From positions 1 to 15,931 of the forward strand of contig JADFXA010000023.1 in the NCBI GenBank assembly GCA_015233755.1: a stretch of DNA of 15,931 nt, written 5' to 3'. The notes beneath the pieces were generated by a model. The model saw only the letters and a program-made list of their open reading frames with translations, made no database searches and was not told the DNA's origin. A program made the position numbers and the translations under genes. Shown here one piece after another: positions 1-8,100 of the stretch. Source of the stretch: Desulfamplus sp. (GTDB lineage: Bacteria > Desulfobacterota > Desulfobacteria > Desulfobacterales > Desulfobacteraceae). Within the stretch, counting starts at the first letter, position 1. Each line of letters starts with the position of its first letter.

Positions 1-477
1 AAAGAACTTTTAACGCAACAAAAGGCCTTAATTAACAACAATGAGTTAAATAAAAATTTAGAGAAAAATATCTCAGCAGCTCTAAATGAAGAAGATAAAT
101 TTAAGGCACAATGTATAGACGAAAATATAGAAAAAAATCTGCCAATTTTTGAAAGAGAGTGTTTTTTAAGCAGAATTGACAATAATATGCCTGTATATGA
201 ACATGTTCTTGCTGGATTTATGAACAATATTCCAATACTTTTATCAAAGCTATTATCAGAGATAGAAAAAAAGTCGTTAAAAGAGGTAGGATTTCAAGCC
301 CATGCTATTAAAGGAACTTGTCTAACTATTGGTGCGTGTAGATTATCAGAACTTGCCAAAAAAATTGAAGCGTTAGCTCGTAATAATGGGGATATTGATG
401 AGATTAAAGGTCTATATCTTTATCTTGAACCAGCTTTTAAAGAGTTTTGCGAAGAGGCTAAAAACTATCAATCGTAA
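1..477 (+). CDS. C-terminal end of a signalling protein with an HPt phosphotransfer domain (5' partial)
   Basis: The frame is open from the first base of the window, so this is the last 158 residues of a longer protein; the Met at 187 is internal. Residues about 50-155 form a helical histidine phosphotransfer (HPt) domain. It carries the diagnostic HAIKGTCLTIGA motif (H-x-x-K-G-[ST] type), with the phospho-accepting His at fragment residue 101 (codon 301-303). Residues 1-45 are polar and Asn/Glu/Lys rich, like an interdomain linker. In this family an HPt at the extreme C-terminus usually follows HisKA, HATPase and REC domains of a hybrid kinase, so a phosphorelay kinase is the likely parent, but the upstream domains are out of view. 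The gene ends in a TAA-TAG double stop, 19 nt before the next gene on the same strand. Confidence 0.85.
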   Translation, partial: KELLTQQKALINNNELNKNLEKNISAALNEEDKFKAQCIDENIEKNLPIFERECFLSRIDNNMPVYEHVLAGFMNNIPILLSKLLSEIEKKSLKEVGFQAHAIKGTCLTIGACRLSELAKKIEALARNNGDIDEIKGLYLYLEPAFKEFCEEAKNYQS

Positions 478-496
478 TAGTTACGGATAATTTTTT

Positions 497-1189
497 ATGG
501 ATAAAGAGCAAAAAAGAACAAAAACAAGAGATAGAGAAGATTATACTCAAGAGGCATATATTGGTATAAGAAAGATGTTTTTTCACAACGATATAATACC
601 TGGACAGAAAATATCTTATCGCGATCTTGCAGAGCGGCTTAATATGAGTTCAACTCCTATTATTCAGGCACTTAAAAGACTTGAATTCCAAGGCTTTGTA
701 AGACATGAACCAAATAGAGGATATTACACTGAAAAGATAACTCTTAAAGAGATTACAGAGATATATGATTTTAGAGAACTTATTGAGGTTGCTCTTTTAC
801 CTATTGCGATAAAAAAAATGACTCCTAATAGATTAGAAAGAGTTAAAAAAGCATTGGAAAACCATCTATCTGCTGTGAGAGACATATATCTTAAAGAGAG
901 ACTTATGAAAGATGTGGAATTCCATCTAACTTTGGCAGAACTTTCTGAATGCACACTTCAAGTTAATACCTTGAAGCATCTTTTTGATTTGCTTTATCTT
1001 AAATATAGGGGGAACATTTTATTTGTAACGCCTATGGAGAGGGTTGACGATGAACATACCAAACTTTACGAGGTTATTAAACAAGGCGATGTAAACGGCG
1101 GAGTTGAGATACTAAAAGAGCATATCTCTAATGTAAAGCATCATGCAATTTTGAGCATAAAAAGAGTTCTTGAAGAGAAAAAACGGTAA
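497..1189 (+). CDS. GntR-family transcriptional regulator, FadR/FCD subfamily
   Basis: A 230-aa DNA-binding regulator of usual length for the family. Residues about 15-80 form the winged helix: the recognition region ISYRDLAERLNMSSTPIIQALKRLE is followed by the wing FVRHEPNRGYY. Residues about 85-220 form the all-helical FCD ligand domain. The metal-binding positions expected in many FCD proteins are visible: D139 and H143 (DVEFH), H187 (EHTKLYEVI) and H209 (EHIS), so it probably binds a small carboxylate or amino acid through a divalent metal. It lies 39 nt upstream of the proline racemase-family gene on the same strand, so control of that gene is the simplest inference. No strong Shine-Dalgarno precedes the ATG; only a weak GGAT is present. 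The effector is not readable from sequence. Confidence 0.9.
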   Translation: MDKEQKRTKTRDREDYTQEAYIGIRKMFFHNDIIPGQKISYRDLAERLNMSSTPIIQALKRLEFQGFVRHEPNRGYYTEKITLKEITEIYDFRELIEVALLPIAIKKMTPNRLERVKKALENHLSAVRDIYLKERLMKDVEFHLTLAELSECTLQVNTLKHLFDLLYLKYRGNILFVTPMERVDDEHTKLYEVIKQGDVNGGVEILKEHISNVKHHAILSIKRVLEEKKR

Positions 1190-1228
1190 AGTTTGATAGC
1201 TTTGCCTTGTTAGGAAAGGAGATCGAAA

Positions 1229-2287
1229 GTGCAGATAAATAGAATGATATCAACTGTTGATACACATACAGCAGGCGAACCAACTCGCATTATAACTTCA
1301 GGTACGCCCTATATTCAGGGCAAAACTATGATGGAAAAAAAGATATGGTTACAAAATAACTTAGATAATGTTAGAAAAATGCTCATGTTAGAGCCAAGAG
1401 GCCATAAAGATATGTTTGGTGCTATAATTACAGAGCCAGTTTCTGATGATGCTGATGCTGGAGTTATATTTATGGACTCTAAAGGCTACTTGGACATGTG
1501 TGGTCATGGCTCTATAGGATCAGTAACTGTTCTTTTAAATAGTGGCATGATACCTATTAATGACAACTCAAATATTCAAAAAGTAGTTATTGATACACCT
1601 GCAGGTAAAATAACGGCTCATGCAACCATTGAGAGCGGAGTTGCAACTGATGTCAGAATCTGTAATGTTCCAGCATTTTATTATGACAGAGTTGTTGTGA
1701 CTCTACCGTTACTTGGGGATATTAATGTTGATATTTCGTATGGCGGCAATTTTTTTGCCCTTGTTAATGTTAAAGAGTTAAAAATGGATCTTGAAGTTAA
1801 AAATATTGATAAACTTACATCTATAGGCCTTCAGATAAGAAATCTTATAAATGAGCTTATTACAGTTATTCACCCTATTTCTGGTGAAAGGTGCCAAGTG
1901 CCATTGACTGAAATTTATCAAGATGCCTATTTATCTGCTGAAAATTGTGGTTTTTCAGAAAAAGACTCTTTTAATAAAAGCAATCTTAAATACCACTCTA
2001 AAAATGTTGTGGTGTTTGGCAATGGTCAGATTGACCGATCTCCTTGTGGAACTGGAACGTGTGCAAAGATGGCGTATCTTTACAAAAAGGGAAAACTTGC
2101 TATTGGTGAGCCATACCTACATGCAAGCATTATAGACACCGTTTTTACAGGAAAGATAATTGGAGAGACTTTAGTTGGAGAGAAAAAGGCAATTTTACCT
2201 GAAATTACAGGTAGGGCATATATCACGGGTTTTCATAATTTTATTGTTCAAAAAGACGATCCTTTTATAGAAGGGTTTATTTTATAA
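1229..2287 (+). CDS. Proline racemase-family enzyme (proline racemase / hydroxyproline epimerase)
   Basis: A 352-aa cytoplasmic, cofactor-independent enzyme that inverts the alpha-carbon of proline or hydroxyproline with two cysteines as acid/base catalysts. Both are present: Cys91 in LDMCGHG and Cys273 in DRSPCGTGT. Retaining both argues for racemase/epimerase activity rather than the trans-3-hydroxyproline dehydratase branch, where the first Cys is replaced. The N-terminal STVDTHTAGEPTR is also a family signature. The start is GTG at 1229, seven bases after AAGGAG (1216-1221). It follows the GntR/FCD regulator and precedes the FmdB-like gene by 24 nt, suggesting one transcript. Choosing between proline and 4-hydroxyproline needs alignment of the substrate-pocket residues. 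No proline transporter or reductase lies nearby. Confidence 0.88.
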   Translation: MQINRMISTVDTHTAGEPTRIITSGTPYIQGKTMMEKKIWLQNNLDNVRKMLMLEPRGHKDMFGAIITEPVSDDADAGVIFMDSKGYLDMCGHGSIGSVTVLLNSGMIPINDNSNIQKVVIDTPAGKITAHATIESGVATDVRICNVPAFYYDRVVVTLPLLGDINVDISYGGNFFALVNVKELKMDLEVKNIDKLTSIGLQIRNLINELITVIHPISGERCQVPLTEIYQDAYLSAENCGFSEKDSFNKSNLKYHSKNVVVFGNGQIDRSPCGTGTCAKMAYLYKKGKLAIGEPYLHASIIDTVFTGKIIGETLVGEKKAILPEITGRAYITGFHNFIVQKDDPFIEGFIL

Positions 2288-2311
2288 AAATATAAACAAA
2301 GGAGTTTTAAG

Positions 2312-2563
2312 ATGCCAATATTTGAATTTAAATGCTCAGAGTGCGAAGAGTTTTTCGAAACACTTTTTATGAGTGGAGATGACCAGAAGGAGATAAAATG
2401 CCCAAAATGTTCATCATTTGCTGTAGAGAGAGTTGTGAGTGCAACAAACTATGTGATGGGCGGTTCTGGGCCAAGTAAAAATCAAGGGGTTGGGAAGCAG
2501 ACTCGACAATGTTCAAGCGGCTCATGTACAACATACACTGTTCCAGGAGAGACAAGAGGTTGA
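2312..2563 (+). CDS. FmdB/CxxC_CxxC_SSSS family zinc ribbon protein
   Basis: An 83-aa protein starting MPIFEFKC, the usual opening of FmdB-type putative regulatory proteins. Two CxxC pairs (C8/C11 and C30/C33) form the zinc ribbon, followed by a Gly/Ser-rich disordered tail that has two more cysteines (C67 and C72, in CSSGSC). AAAGGAG (2298-2304) sits seven bases before the ATG. It is the last gene of the group with the racemase; a perfect inverted repeat follows 10 nt later. The role of the family is poorly defined, with links to regulation of formamidase/amidase genes in one organism, so no specific target can be assigned. Confidence 0.85.
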   Translation: MPIFEFKCSECEEFFETLFMSGDDQKEIKCPKCSSFAVERVVSATNYVMGGSGPSKNQGVGKQTRQCSSGSCTTYTVPGETRG

Positions 2564-2572
2564 GCAAGGTGA

Positions 2573-2595
2573 TATTGTGCAGTTAAGGCACAATA
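2573..2595. repeat. Perfect 8-bp inverted repeat with 7-nt loop
   Basis: TATTGTGC (2573-2580) and GCACAATA (2588-2595) are exact reverse complements around the loop AGTTAAG. The repeat lies between the FmdB-like stop and the citrate synthase start. No U-tract follows it, so a classical intrinsic terminator is unlikely. It could be an operator for the downstream gene or an RNA 3'-end stem. The element is visible in the sequence; its role is inference. Confidence 0.55.
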
Positions 2596-2651
2596 AGCTA
2601 AATAAATGAGATATTAAAAGTAGAACGGTTAAAAGAAAGTAAAATTGAAAA

Positions 2652-2662
2652 AGGGAGATAGG
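2652..2662 (+). promoter_or_regulatory. Ribosome binding region fixing the citrate synthase start at 2668
   Basis: AGGGAG (2652-2657) and a closer AGG (2660-2662) precede the ATG at 2668. No such sequence precedes the TTG at 2726 that would open the downstream frame. This supports 2668 as the true start and therefore the frameshift interpretation of the gene. Confidence 0.7.
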
Positions 2663-2667
2663 AAATA

Positions 2668-3949
2668 ATGGCTGAATTTGCAACTTTGCTTATTGACGGA
2701 AAAGAGTATAAACTTCCTATAATTATTGGAACTGAAGGTGAAAGAGCAAGAACAATTACAAAAACTACGTCAAGAAAGTGGTCTAATTACTTTTGATCCT
2801 GGATTTGGCAATACTGGAAGTTGCAAAAGTGCAATCACTTTTATGGACGGTGAGAAGGGGATATTAAGACATAGAGGTATTCCAATTGAGCAGCTTGCTG
2901 AAAAATCTACATTTGTTGAAACAGCATTTCTTCTTATAAATGGCTATCTGCCTGACAGAGCAACTCTTACAAAAACAAGCGTTATGCTCAACGACTTCTC
3001 ACTTCTTCACGAAGATATGAAGTTTTTTTATCAAAATTTCCCAAGCAAAGCACACCCTATGGGTATTTTGTCAGCTATGGTAAATGCCTTGAGAAGTTTC
3101 TATCCCGAGCTTGTTGATTTAGAAGATGATGTAAATAGCACATTTTTGCGCATCATCTCCAAGGTAAGAACAATGGCTGCAATGGCATATAAGATTTCAA
3201 GAGGACATGCTACAGTATATCCAAGACCAGATTACTCATACTGTGCCAACTTTCTTCACATGATGTTTGATAACCCTGTTATCCCATATAGAGTTGATCA
3301 AGACCTTGTAGATGCACTAAATGCTTTTTGGATACTTCATGCTGATCACGAGCAGAATTGTTCAACAGCGGCAGTTAGAGTTGTTGGAAGTGGAAAGGTA
3401 AATATCTATGCAGCCCTATCTGCTGGAATTTCAGCTCTTTGGGGACCTCTGCACGGGGGGGCAAATCAGGCAGTTATACAAATGCTTGAAACTATGGAAA
3501 AAGATAAAATCACCCCTGCCCAAGTAATAGAAAAGGCAAAAGATAAAAACGATCCATTTAAGCTTATGGGTTTTGGACACAGAGTTTATAAAACTTACGA
3601 TCCAAGAGCCAAAATAATGAAAAAGATGTGCGACAAAATTCTTAAAAAATTGCAGATTAAAGATCCTTTGCTTGACATCGCTATGGAGCTTGAAGAGGCA
3701 GCGTTAAATGATGCATATTTTAAGGATAAAAACCTCTATCCCAATGTTGATTTTTATAGCGGAATCGTGCTTCGTGCAATGGGCATTCCTACCAAAATGT
3801 TTACAGTCATGTTTGCAATAGGAAGGCTTCCTGGTTGGATTGCCCAATGGAGAGAAGATGCTCTTGATCCAAATCAGAGAATAAGCAGGCCAAGACAGGT
3901 GTATATCGGCGAGACTATAAGAGACTACGTTCCAATGGAAAAAAGATGA
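2668..3949 (+). CDS. gltA: Citrate synthase (type II, GltA-like) with an apparent 1-nt frameshift near the N-terminus
   Basis: Condenses acetyl-CoA and oxaloacetate to citrate at the entry to the TCA cycle. The ATG at 2668 opens a frame encoding a normal GltA N-terminal strand region (IDGKEYKLPIIIGTEGE) that reads ITK at 2755-2763. The next family residues, LRQESGLITFDPGFGNT, lie one base on, in the frame from 2765 to the stop at 3949. Removing one A from the A5 run at 2760-2764 yields a 426-residue protein, almost exactly E. coli GltA length. Catalytic residues in the joined numbering are H262 (PLHGGAN), H304 (GFGHRVYK) and D361 (NVDFYSG). As written, the ATG frame stops after about 42 codons at a TGA, and the main frame could start only at TTG 2726, which lacks a Shine-Dalgarno. 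Causes could be a homopolymer sequencing error, a real mutation or slippage; the first is most likely. Confidence 0.9.
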
Positions 3950-3957
3950 TTGAAAAG

Positions 3958-3963
3958 TAGGAG
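3958..3963 (+). promoter_or_regulatory. Shine-Dalgarno that sets the binding-protein start
   Basis: TAGGAG lies seven bases before the ATG at 3971. The frame is open back to a TTG at 3950, directly after the citrate synthase stop, but starting there would put extra Lys/Arg residues before the signal peptide and lacks a ribosome site. The ATG at 3971 is preferred. Confidence 0.75.
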
Positions 3964-3970
3964 AAAAATT

Positions 3971-5110
3971 ATGAAAATACAAATTATAAAGATACCATTG
4001 GCTTTAATTCTATTCGTTATGTTTTCTTCTATTTTTATTTTTTTCTCCTGCACTAAAGAGGAACCTCCAGTTCGTATTGGTGCTGCTCTTGCTTTGAGCG
4101 GACCTGCAGCTTATGTGGGTGAAGAGGTTAGAGATGGGCTTACTCTTGCTATTGACGAGATAAATGAGCAAGGTGGGATAAATGGACGTAAAATTGAATT
4201 AATGGTTAGAAATGCTGTTGCAGCTAATAGCTCTGAATCTGACAAAGTTGCTCAGAAGGTGTTTGATGAGCTTGATAAGGCTCAACCATTAGTTATCGTC
4301 AGCTCTTTAAGTTTTCTCTCTATGAAACTTGCCCCTATAGCTGAGTCGAAGAAGAGGTTGTTAGTTGGACTTGTGGCAACTGTTCCAGAGCTTACTAAAA
4401 ATCGTGAATGGGTTTATCGTTATTGGACAACAGCAGAGCATGAAGCTCCTCCAATGACAGATATTTTTCTTGAAATAGGAGGTAAGACAAATAAAAAAAA
4501 TGGAACTCTTGGTGTAATTTACCTTGACGATGCTTATGGTGGCTCAGTTTTTAGAGATATGGAAAAAAAGTGTAAAGAGAAAAATATATTAATTACACCA
4601 TCTCCATTTCCTCCAGACAATAAATCTTTCTTAAGTAATGTAGATGTTGTTAAAGATAGTGATGCAGTAGTTTTAATTGGCTTTGATTTTCATATTATCA
4701 AAGTTTTAAAGTCTCTCCGCTCAATTAACTATAAAGGTGAGATAATATCTACAACAACCGCAACACTTCCATCAGTTACATCTATACCAGAGTCAAATGG
4801 TATTCATGTAACTGCCCCAGCACTTTACAATAAGAATTATCCTTTTGCAGATGAGGTGAAAAGGCGTTATGAAGAGAGGTATAAAAAACCTTTTACTCAA
4901 TATTCAGCAAACGGATATGATTTTATCCGTATTTTTATTGGTCTTTTAGAGGATAAACCAATGGATAGAGAGAGCGTGAAGGCAATCTTTGATAAGGGTT
5001 TTGTCTATTCTGGAGTTTTTGGGAATGTTGAGCTAAAAAGAGGGTCAAAAGATATTTTGTTTCCTCTTTTTCCAGCACAGATTAAAAATGGAGAGGTAAT
5101 TTATAGGTAG
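3971..5110 (+). CDS. Branched-chain amino acid ABC-type substrate-binding lipoprotein (Peripla_BP_6), orphan
   Basis: A 379-aa periplasmic binding protein. Residues 1-26 are a lipoprotein signal peptide: MKIQ, a long hydrophobic stretch, and a somewhat unusual lipobox FFSC with lipidation expected at Cys27. The mature part begins RIGAALALSGPAAYVGEEVRDG and continues with LAIDEINEQGGINGR, the hallmark opening of the LivJ/LivK type I fold. No ABC permease or ATPase gene is in view. Instead the next gene, 21 nt downstream, is a large sensor kinase with a periplasmic domain, followed by a diguanylate cyclase. The context suggests a ligand-presenting receptor component rather than a transport one; that is inference. 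The ligand is unknown; this fold binds amino acids, amides, urea and aromatics. Confidence 0.88.
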   Translation: MKIQIIKIPLALILFVMFSSIFIFFSCTKEEPPVRIGAALALSGPAAYVGEEVRDGLTLAIDEINEQGGINGRKIELMVRNAVAANSSESDKVAQKVFDELDKAQPLVIVSSLSFLSMKLAPIAESKKRLLVGLVATVPELTKNREWVYRYWTTAEHEAPPMTDIFLEIGGKTNKKNGTLGVIYLDDAYGGSVFRDMEKKCKEKNILITPSPFPPDNKSFLSNVDVVKDSDAVVLIGFDFHIIKVLKSLRSINYKGEIISTTTATLPSVTSIPESNGIHVTAPALYNKNYPFADEVKRRYEERYKKPFTQYSANGYDFIRIFIGLLEDKPMDRESVKAIFDKGFVYSGVFGNVELKRGSKDILFPLFPAQIKNGEVIYR

Positions 5111-5131
5111 TATAAGGAAGAATCGCGAATT

Positions 5132-8100
5132 ATGGTCAAAATTGGGATTCGATCTAAAGTAGCTATAATCGTAATGACTTGGATGTGTTTATTAGCATTA
5201 CTTGGTTTTTACAGTATAGAGATGAGTAGCAATGCTTTAGAAAAGTCCTATGGTCAAAATATGGTAAGTATTGCCAATGTGATGCACGGAACATTAGCTG
5301 CTATAATCGTTAATAAAATTGAAACTCTACAAAATTTAGAAACACGACCCGTTATTATAACCCCTCTTAAAAATTCAAATCATCAATTCTCACAAATAGA
5401 AAACAGAGATATTTTTATATCTAAAAAAGATCTAATTTGGAAAGAGTATATGAGACTCTTACGTAAAGAGTCTTTAAAAACAGAGTCTGTAAAAATACCT
5501 TTACCTGCTTTAATAGAAGATACGCTTGAAAATGAGACCTCTGAGATTCTTAAAGAGATGTTCTTTGATTTTTACCAAAAAAATCAAGGCAAGAGTGTCT
5601 TTTCACAGCTATACCTTACCAACTCATTTGGAATAACTATTGCCGCTACAAATCTCGTAGATGACTATTATCATGTAGATGAAGAGTGGTGGCAAAAAGC
5701 TGTTAAACAAGGAGTTTATATCTCTGAAATAGAGTACGATAAAATTGCAGAGCAAATTGCCTTAAAATTTAATCTGCCCGAATCGGAATATAGCGGATAT
5801 GGACTAAATATAGCAATAAGGCTTACTGATAAAAATAACAATATTCTTGGTGTTGTAAGAGCAGTTTTATCATCACGCTGGATAATGAGGGAAGTTCAGG
5901 CAATAACAGATCGACATGAATATACAGATATAAAGTTAGTAACTCAAAATGGAAAACTTATCTATTCAAATAAACCATTTAACTTTTTTGAGGATATTTC
6001 AGAAAATGCTTTTTTTAAAGCATCATTCTTACTGAATAATGAAGAGTTCATACAAAAAAATGAATTTCCAATAAATCATACTCAAGACGATAGACAACAT
6101 TTAGAACAACAATACAAAGATTCAGTCAGAAAAAGTGGATATTTTATTATAAAAGAGGGGGGTATTAATAAGCTGTACGCACACTCTCATGCTAAAGATC
6201 ATACCCATACTAAAGGAACTCACCTCTTACCTCTTGAGAATATTAACTGGTGTATTTTTATTGGAAATAATGTGAACCGTGTACTTTATCCAATTTTTGA
6301 TCTGCAAAAAAAGATGTTGGTTGCCTATCTATTTATAATGTTCTTATCTCTCTCTTTAGGGTTAATTATTGCAAGACGATACGCAAACTCAATTATTGAT
6401 CTTAAAGATGCTGCTGTTGCTGTCGCAGATGGAGACCTTAACCAATATGTAAATGTTGCTCTTAAAGATGAAGTTGGTGATTTAACTAAGTCATTTAATA
6501 TTATGACTTCACAGCTTAAAAAAAATTATGCGGCTCTTAATCAAGAGATTCATATAAGAAAAAAAGCTGAACAAAGAGCTGAGTACGCTTTAAAAGAGTC
6601 AGAGTTAGCGTTACAAGAGACTGAATTGGCAAGACAAGAGGCTGAATTTGAAAGTCAAAAATCGGAATACGCAAGGCAAGAGGCTGAGTCTGCAAGGCAA
6701 GAGGCTGAGTCTGCAAGGCAAGAGGCTGAGTCTGCAAACCGTGCAAAAAGCAATTTCCTTGCAAACATGAGCCATGAGTTAAGGACTCCTCTTAATGCAA
6801 TTATAGGCTTTAGTCAGTTGATGGGGAGAGATAAAGATGCTACTGAGAATCAGCGTGAGACTGTCAGCACAATTATGAGAAGCGGTATGCACCTTCTCGC
6901 ATTGATTAATGATATTTTAGAGATGTCAAAGATTGAAGCTGGAAAAGTTGAATTGCAGTATGAAGATTTTGATTTTTTTCAGATGATACAAGATATAGTT
7001 GCTATGATCAAATCGCGTGCTATAGCTAAAGGGCTTGAGCTAATAGTTGATATTGATTCTGCAATTCCTCAATATATTAAATCGGATCAACAAAAACTCC
7101 GTCAAATCATTATAAACCTTCTTGTGAATGCAGTTAAATTTACAAAGTATGGGATAATTTTTCTTAGAATTAAATGTCAAACATGCAATAAGATAGATGG
7201 AATACCCAAAAACGGAGTAATATTGTTTGAGGTTGAAGATACTGGTATTGGCATATCTAATGAAGATACTAAAAAGCTGTTCCAAAAATTTATGCGAACC
7301 CGTTCGGGGATTAACTCAAGCGAAGGAACAGGGCTTGGACTCTCAATCAGTCAAGAGTATGCACGTTTGATGGGTGGAGAAATAACAGTTGAGAGCATTG
7401 TTAATAAAGGTTCTTTGTTCCGTTTTTCTATTGGTGTCGAAATAGCAGATATAATTTCCAAAGAGATTAAAAAATCAGCTTATCGCAAAGTCGCAGCTCT
7501 TGCCCCTGAACAAATATCCTACAAAATATTGATTGTTGAGGATAACCCTGAAAACCAGACCCTTTTGAGCAAACTTCTTTTGTCTGTAGGATTTGAAGTG
7601 CGTATTGCCTCAAATGGTCTTGAGGGTGTTGAAATATTTGAGTTATGGAAGCCTCATTTAATATGGATGGATATGCGAATGCCCGTAATGGATGGCTATG
7701 AGTCATGCCGAAGAATAAGACAGATTGAGGCTGAAAATAGTCTATTCCCAAATTCACCCTCAACAAAAAGGGTAACTATAATTGCCCTGACTGCAAGTGC
7801 TTTTGAAGAGCAAAAACAACTTGTTTTAGAAGCAGGGTGTGATGACTTTATAAGAAAACCCTTTCTTGAAAATGAGATTTTTGATGCCATTGCAAAATAT
7901 ATTGGTGTAAAATATATCTATGAATCTGAAGATAAATATGACTCATCAGATTTAAAACATTCTTTAGAACAATTTGCCAAAAGAGATATTGATACTCTAT
8001 TATTGTCAAATAGAATTGCTAATAAAAGAGAATCAGATAATTGTAGTATCCTACCCGAACAATTTATTGCAAATATGAAACAGGCATTAGTTGACCTTGA

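Noticed and set aside
187..477. A free-standing 96-aa HPt protein starting at 187
   Set aside because: The frame is open to the window edge, the HPt fold begins before that Met, and no ribosome site precedes it.
2575..2604. Possible sigma-70 promoter (TTGTGC with a TAAATA about 18 nt on) before citrate synthase
   Set aside because: The -10 matches only about half the consensus and the -35 sits inside the palindrome; too weak to call.
2726..3949. Citrate synthase beginning at TTG 2726 as an intact 407-aa protein
   Set aside because: No Shine-Dalgarno precedes that TTG, its first 13 residues do not match the family, and the missing family N-terminus is encoded in another frame just upstream behind a good ribosome site.
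6537..6764. Minus-strand ORF with repeated LALQTQP units
   Set aside because: It is the antisense reading of the 21-bp repeats in the kinase coiled coil; no start signal or family resemblance.
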